Shown: positions 60,067-64,000 of the stretch, in pieces | Numbering within the stretch: the stretch's first letter is position 1 | Layout of the letters: each line of letters begins with the position of its first letter | Source: Chitinivibrionales bacterium | Lineage (GTDB): Bacteria; Fibrobacterota; Chitinivibrionia; Chitinivibrionales; FEN-1185 | NCBI GenBank assembly: GCA_035516255.1 | Contig: DATJAL010000049.1 | Location: 32,860-96,859 of the forward strand | DNA length: 64,000 nucleotides | Direction: 5' to 3' | Position numbers and translations under genes: made by a program | Notes under the pieces: model-generated | What the model was told of the DNA's origin: nothing | Database searches by the model: none | The model's input: the letters and a program-made list of their open reading frames with translations, nothing else

Positions 60067-63000
60067 CTACTGCTTTTTGAGTTCCTGTATTTTGTCCTCT
60101 TCCTCCTGCTGGCTCCTCTGCGCCTCTATCTCGATCCGTTTCAGCTGTTTAATTTTATCTTCAAGAGGAATTTCCATTTGCACGATGTTCTGTATTCTCT
60201 TCATGTTTCTCTGATACTGCTCGTCGCGATATACTTTCTTTGCCGGAGCCTGAGCCTCGGAAGTCGTCGGCGCCAGCACTGTCTTTTCGCCCGCCTCGGT
60301 CTTTTTCGTAACCGGTTTTTCCTGCTCAGGAGGCGGTGCCTTGGGCTGGCGCGGCGTTATGGTCTTCTTAAGTGCCTCGGATGAAGGATTGATTTCCGTT
60401 ATCCGTTCCTTGATCTTTGCAATCCACGGGCTCTCCGCGATCCCCATGTCCGCGGCGATGTTTATGGCCTGTTCGTAAAGCGGCAACGCCTTGTCCATGA
60501 ACTCGAGCGCCTTCTCCTCCAGCACCTCCATGTACGACTGTTTGTCCTCTTTGGAAAGGTCTTTCGGTACCGGTGAAGTTTTAATGATGATGCCGACCTT
60601 TTCGAGGGTGTTTGCCCTGAGAAAAAGGACTTTCATGAACATGTCCATGGATTTGGTCACATATTCGCCGGTGATATTTTGATCATAGGCCCACTCTATG
60701 TTCTTCTGGAAATATTTGAGCGCACTCTCATAATATTTTTGAAGGCCCTGCAGGATTTTTATCTTTGCCCCGATCTTCTGCTCGGTCGAGCCTTCGATCG
60801 ACTGGTCTTCAATGGCATCTGCAAAATCGACAAAACCCATGCCGATTTTATATGTGGAACGCAAGGTCCATTCCTCAACGCCGAGCTCAATTGACTTGGC
60901 ATAAGGACCGGCCGCATTCTTCAGGGCTTCTTCCTTGAGCTTCAGGTTGGCCTGAACCTGCTGTTTGTTTCCTTTGAGGCTGATATCGGTAAATGCCTTA
61001 TACAAAATTTCACCCTGTTTGAAATACGATTCGGCGACAGCTTCCACGGGCATATCTGCATGTCCCTTGTTTTTCTCATATACTTCATTGGCAAGCAGGT
61101 AGTCCTTCTGCGCTTCCTTGAAATCGCCGAGGTTGAAGTAGGCGTTCCCGGCCTTTACAAGAGCCTCAACCTGCTTGTATTTGTCGCCTTCGTATTTCCT
61201 CGCGAAATCGGTGAACACGGCCGCCATGTCCACGTTTTTCCCCATTTTCTCGTAGCAGAGGCCAACGGAGAAGAAAGCCTCGGCCGAATATTCGGAGGCG
61301 GGGAAATTCTGCGTCAGAACCATGTACGCCCTGATTGCTTTTTCGTAAAGCTTTCCCTTTTCGTAAATAAGTCCTGCGTTGTAGAGCGCCAGCGGGGTTT
61401 TCGCGTCCTTGGGATAGCGCTCGTAGGCAAGCTCGAACATCTTTCCGGCATTATCGTAATCATTCACCTTTGAATAGGCTTCGGCGGCGTACGAAAGGCT
61501 GGGAATGGCATAATCGGGCTTTGTGATGGTAAGAGCGGCCGTTTGATACACGTTGGCCGCATTGGCCCATTTTTCTATCTTTTTAAAATCATCGGCCGCT
61601 CGGAGAAACGCGTTCTCCCGTAGTTCCGATGATGGGAACTTGGCGGCAAGGTCCTGCAGGGTGGAGGCCGCCAGTTCGAAGTTGTTCGTGGCTTCGTAGC
61701 ATATCGCGGCCTCAAGCCACCCGCGGGCCGCGACCTTGCTCTTGGGATAATCGGTGGCGATGGCCTTGAACGCATCCGCCGCACCCATGACATTATTGGC
61801 CTTTTTCATGGACTCTGCCTTCTTGAACATGGCGCCGGCAGCCAGCTCGATGATTTCGGCGTATTCAGGCGTGTTCTGCGCGGTCTTTTTCAAGAGGTCT
61901 TTGTACTTTGCCATGGCCAGGTCGAATTCACCAGTGCTCACATAGCAGTTTGCGATCATGCGCATTGACTTGGCGGCGAATTTCGAGTCCGGATAGGTGT
62001 CGATAATGAACTTGTAATCTTTACTGGCGTTGTCGTACATCTTCGCGGCATAATAAACGTCCGCGCCGATATAGGTGATTTCCGCGGCATTCGCGCTCTT
62101 GGCGAACTTTACCTGATACCGATGGATATAGTCAAGCAGCAGCTTGGTTTCGTTCAGGGTCATTGCGGTCTCGTCGGTCAGGCCGTCGCGGGCCATTGCT
62201 TTTTTTCTCGCGTTCATAAGCGCAACGACCGCATTGTAGGCAGCGTCTTCCTGAGAAATGGATATGGGCCCGGTCTTTTCTTCCTTTTTCTGCTTTTCAA
62301 TTTCAGTCTGGTCCATCCCGAGCGTGTCGACTTCCTCTTTATAAGGACCAAACGTGGAAAGGTCGGCCATTGCAACGTAGTCGAAGTTTTCAGCCGATTT
62401 CAGATAATCGCCGAGCGTATTGTAAATTTCGGCCATGTAGTATTTGAATTCGTAGTTGTGCCACTTGTCTTCGGGAAATTTCTTGGCAAATTCGTTGTAC
62501 CGGGCAAGGGCTTTCTCGTACATTGCCTTATCTTTATTCTTCTGGGCGATACCATGGTAATAAAGAGGGATGGCGGCAAGCGCCTTCCGCACTTCATTTC
62601 TCGATTGATCAATAACCGCCTTCTGGGTCGTGTTCTTCGAATACCATTGACTTTTCTCGTCATAATTATCAACGAGCTTTTCGCGCGCCGCGTTGGCTTT
62701 CTCATAATCCTTCTTTATTATATAGCATTCCACCAGCATCTGCTGGGCGATGGGAGCATCCTTATAATAAGGAAATCGTTGGAGCGCGTTCTGAAGCGAC
62801 TTGATTGCATCGTCGGTTTGACCATGCACCCTGTTTTTCATGCCGATGGTATAAATGACATAGTCTTCGTACGGCTTGCTGCCGATCCGCCTGAAAAACT
62901 TTGCGGCTTCTTCGGATCCATTGGGCATGTCGGAAAAGGCGATCGCCATGTATTCCATGGCTTCCTGGCGGAATTCCTGCTTGGGATATTCTCCCTTATC

Positions 63001-63792
63001 GCATTTCTCAATGTATTCAAAAAACAACTGCACGGACTTGTCGAACTCTCCCATGTTATAGTTGATTTCGCCCTTGCGGTATTGCACCATGCCGAGGTTG
63101 TCGGGAGAGAGGCATTCGGGCGGTTTACAGAGCTCAAGATGTTTGAGCGCCTTGGGGAAATCGCGCTGCATATAGGCGAAGTCCGAAAGCCGGAAATGGG
63201 CCTGCGCCGCGCGGCAGCCATTCGGGTTTGCCTTGACAACCAATTCCATTGCCCATGCGGCGCTGTCAAGGTCGCCCATGACAAGGTAGATGTTTCCCAT
63301 CTGGAAATATGCCTCGTCGATGGTGCGGAAATCGGAATATTCCTTCACGAGGCGCAGGTACATCTTCATGGGCTTGGTATAATTGGGGATTGGGTTTGTC
63401 GGTTCGGGACCCTTTGAGCCGTTATCCTCCCATTTTTTCATCGCGTCGCCATAATCTTCGCGGGCCTTGATATATTTATCGCGCGCTTCGTCGTAGTACA
63501 GCTGCGCCAGGGTAAAAAGAACGTCCGCACACCTATCGCTCTTTTTTGTGCAGCTTTCAAGAAGGGTTTCATACCGTTTGATGATTTCTTCAATGCTTCC
63601 TTTTTCTTTTTTTGCGCTTACATTTTTCTGGCTTTGGTCAGTGAGGGATTTCTTTTTCTCCTCAAGTTCTTTTATCTTTTTGAGGATGTCTTCCTTACTT
63701 TGTTGGGCATATGCGGTGCCCGCTGTCCATGCATAACACAGCAAGAATGCGGTAAACAGGCCTACCCACGATTTGCTAGCACATTTTCTCAT
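60067..63792 (-). CDS. Giant exported TPR protein of the AgmX/ExbB cluster
   Basis: The 1241 residues start with a signal peptide (AFLLCYAWTAGTAYAQ) and a coiled coil (KKIKELEEKKKSLTDQ). From ~70 to ~1000 the chain is a run of TPR units, for example FDKSVQLFFEYIEKCDKG, YEKALARYNEFAKKFPED, KSKVAARGWLEAAICYEA and YEKAIRAYMVLTQNFPASEY. The C-terminal ~150 residues are Pro/Lys-rich followed by another coiled coil (RDEQYQRNMKRIQNIVQ, EEEDKIQELKKQ). Similar large TPR proteins sit beside AgmX/ExbBD in gliding organisms and are thought to scaffold periplasmic machinery. GGGAGAGG precedes the ATG. Location is periplasmic. Confidence 0.82.
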   Translation of the reverse strand: MRKCASKSWVGLFTAFLLCYAWTAGTAYAQQSKEDILKKIKELEEKKKSLTDQSQKNVSAKKEKGSIEEIIKRYETLLESCTKKSDRCADVLFTLAQLYYDEARDKYIKAREDYGDAMKKWEDNGSKGPEPTNPIPNYTKPMKMYLRLVKEYSDFRTIDEAYFQMGNIYLVMGDLDSAAWAMELVVKANPNGCRAAQAHFRLSDFAYMQRDFPKALKHLELCKPPECLSPDNLGMVQYRKGEINYNMGEFDKSVQLFFEYIEKCDKGEYPKQEFRQEAMEYMAIAFSDMPNGSEEAAKFFRRIGSKPYEDYVIYTIGMKNRVHGQTDDAIKSLQNALQRFPYYKDAPIAQQMLVECYIIKKDYEKANAAREKLVDNYDEKSQWYSKNTTQKAVIDQSRNEVRKALAAIPLYYHGIAQKNKDKAMYEKALARYNEFAKKFPEDKWHNYEFKYYMAEIYNTLGDYLKSAENFDYVAMADLSTFGPYKEEVDTLGMDQTEIEKQKKEEKTGPISISQEDAAYNAVVALMNARKKAMARDGLTDETAMTLNETKLLLDYIHRYQVKFAKSANAAEITYIGADVYYAAKMYDNASKDYKFIIDTYPDSKFAAKSMRMIANCYVSTGEFDLAMAKYKDLLKKTAQNTPEYAEIIELAAGAMFKKAESMKKANNVMGAADAFKAIATDYPKSKVAARGWLEAAICYEATNNFELAASTLQDLAAKFPSSELRENAFLRAADDFKKIEKWANAANVYQTAALTITKPDYAIPSLSYAAEAYSKVNDYDNAGKMFELAYERYPKDAKTPLALYNAGLIYEKGKLYEKAIRAYMVLTQNFPASEYSAEAFFSVGLCYEKMGKNVDMAAVFTDFARKYEGDKYKQVEALVKAGNAYFNLGDFKEAQKDYLLANEVYEKNKGHADMPVEAVAESYFKQGEILYKAFTDISLKGNKQQVQANLKLKEEALKNAAGPYAKSIELGVEEWTLRSTYKIGMGFVDFADAIEDQSIEGSTEQKIGAKIKILQGLQKYYESALKYFQKNIEWAYDQNITGEYVTKSMDMFMKVLFLRANTLEKVGIIIKTSPVPKDLSKEDKQSYMEVLEEKALEFMDKALPLYEQAINIAADMGIAESPWIAKIKERITEINPSSEALKKTITPRQPKAPPPEQEKPVTKKTEAGEKTVLAPTTSEAQAPAKKVYRDEQYQRNMKRIQNIVQMEIPLEDKIKQLKRIEIEAQRSQQEEEDKIQELKKQ

Positions 63793-63859
63793 TTATCCTC
63801 TCCCTTTTTTCCAAGCATCCCCCACGTTTTTTATGGACTCTTTATTTTTCCAGTTTTAC

Positions 63860-64000
63860 TTACTTTTTCTCGTTATTAAGCTTTTTCTTGAGGTTCTCGA
63901 TCTCTTTGTTGATATTCTCCTCTTCCTTCTTCGACTTCTCGATCTCCTTCACCTGGCCCGCGCTCTTCATCATGCTCGTCGCCTTCGCCAGCGCGTATTC
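63860..64000 (-). CDS. Coiled-coil C-terminus of a gene cut by the window edge
   Basis: The last 46 codons of a leftward gene enter from the right edge and stop at TAA 63862-63860. The sequence is highly charged and heptad-like (AKATSMMKSAGQVKEIEKSK, then NINKEIENLKKKLNNEK), clearly a coiled coil. It ends 67 bases before the giant TPR gene and is probably the previous gene of that operon. Nothing more can be said about its function. Confidence 0.75.
   Translation of the reverse strand, partial: EYALAKATSMMKSAGQVKEIEKSKKEEENINKEIENLKKKLNNEKK

Overview
The window reads as chromosome of a didermal (Gram-negative) bacterium, most likely of the Fibrobacterota/FCB kind. The signs are an LpxC-FabZ fusion, a lipid A and BamA/TamB envelope cluster, a short protein like the Fibrobacter family TIGR02147, secreted proteins with a type-9-like C-terminus, and an AgmX/ExbB/ExbD plus giant-TPR cluster. 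Coding DNA is GC-rich and gaps are AT-rich. There is one tRNA (Thr, CGT), no rRNA, CRISPR array or transposase. This lineage call is inference from gene content.

Left end (0-4 kb): two coupled exported-protein genes, YjbQ, and a small beta-barrel protein with a strong terminator. 4-20 kb: an accessory lipid or polyketide-like locus. Rightward: rmlA, rmlC, a PlsC-like acyltransferase, a FabZ-like dehydratase and a flavoprotein-SCP2 fusion. Then a MntA/HepT pair. Leftward: FabD, FabG, two small unknowns, and a tightly coupled operon of B12-radical SAM-KS-KS, KS-KS, ACP and a GcvT-like protein. In each double KS the first half keeps Cys-His-His and the second has lost them, like a chain length factor. 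I did not recognise this set as a described pathway; it is the main candidate for a new system.

20-27 kb: divergent AnmK, short TIGR02147 protein, DUF2723 membrane protein and a second large radical SAM protein. 27.5-40.7 kb: clpC-tamB-bamA-skp-lpxD-lpxC/fabZ-lpxA, all leftward, with gaps holding a broken four-helix-bundle gene and simple repeats. 40.9-46 kb: DacB-type peptidase, a small acidic protein, nrdR with two likely NrdR boxes, dcd, an FHA-DUF4388 protein, tRNA-Thr and a frameshifted L,D-transpeptidase. 46-56.5 kb: TPR protein, lipoprotein, a complete sugar-type ABC importer, a carrier-HEAT-cyclic-nucleotide protein and an outer-membrane barrel. 56.5-64 kb: AgmX-like transducer, two ExbD/TolR, ExbB/TolQ, a 1241-residue TPR protein and a coiled-coil fragment, probably one energised envelope machine.

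One signal cuts across genes: the octamer TTTGTCAA (or TTGACAAA) appears about 24 times by eye, where about one is expected from composition, mostly inside genes and often forcing AT-rich codons that these genes otherwise avoid.
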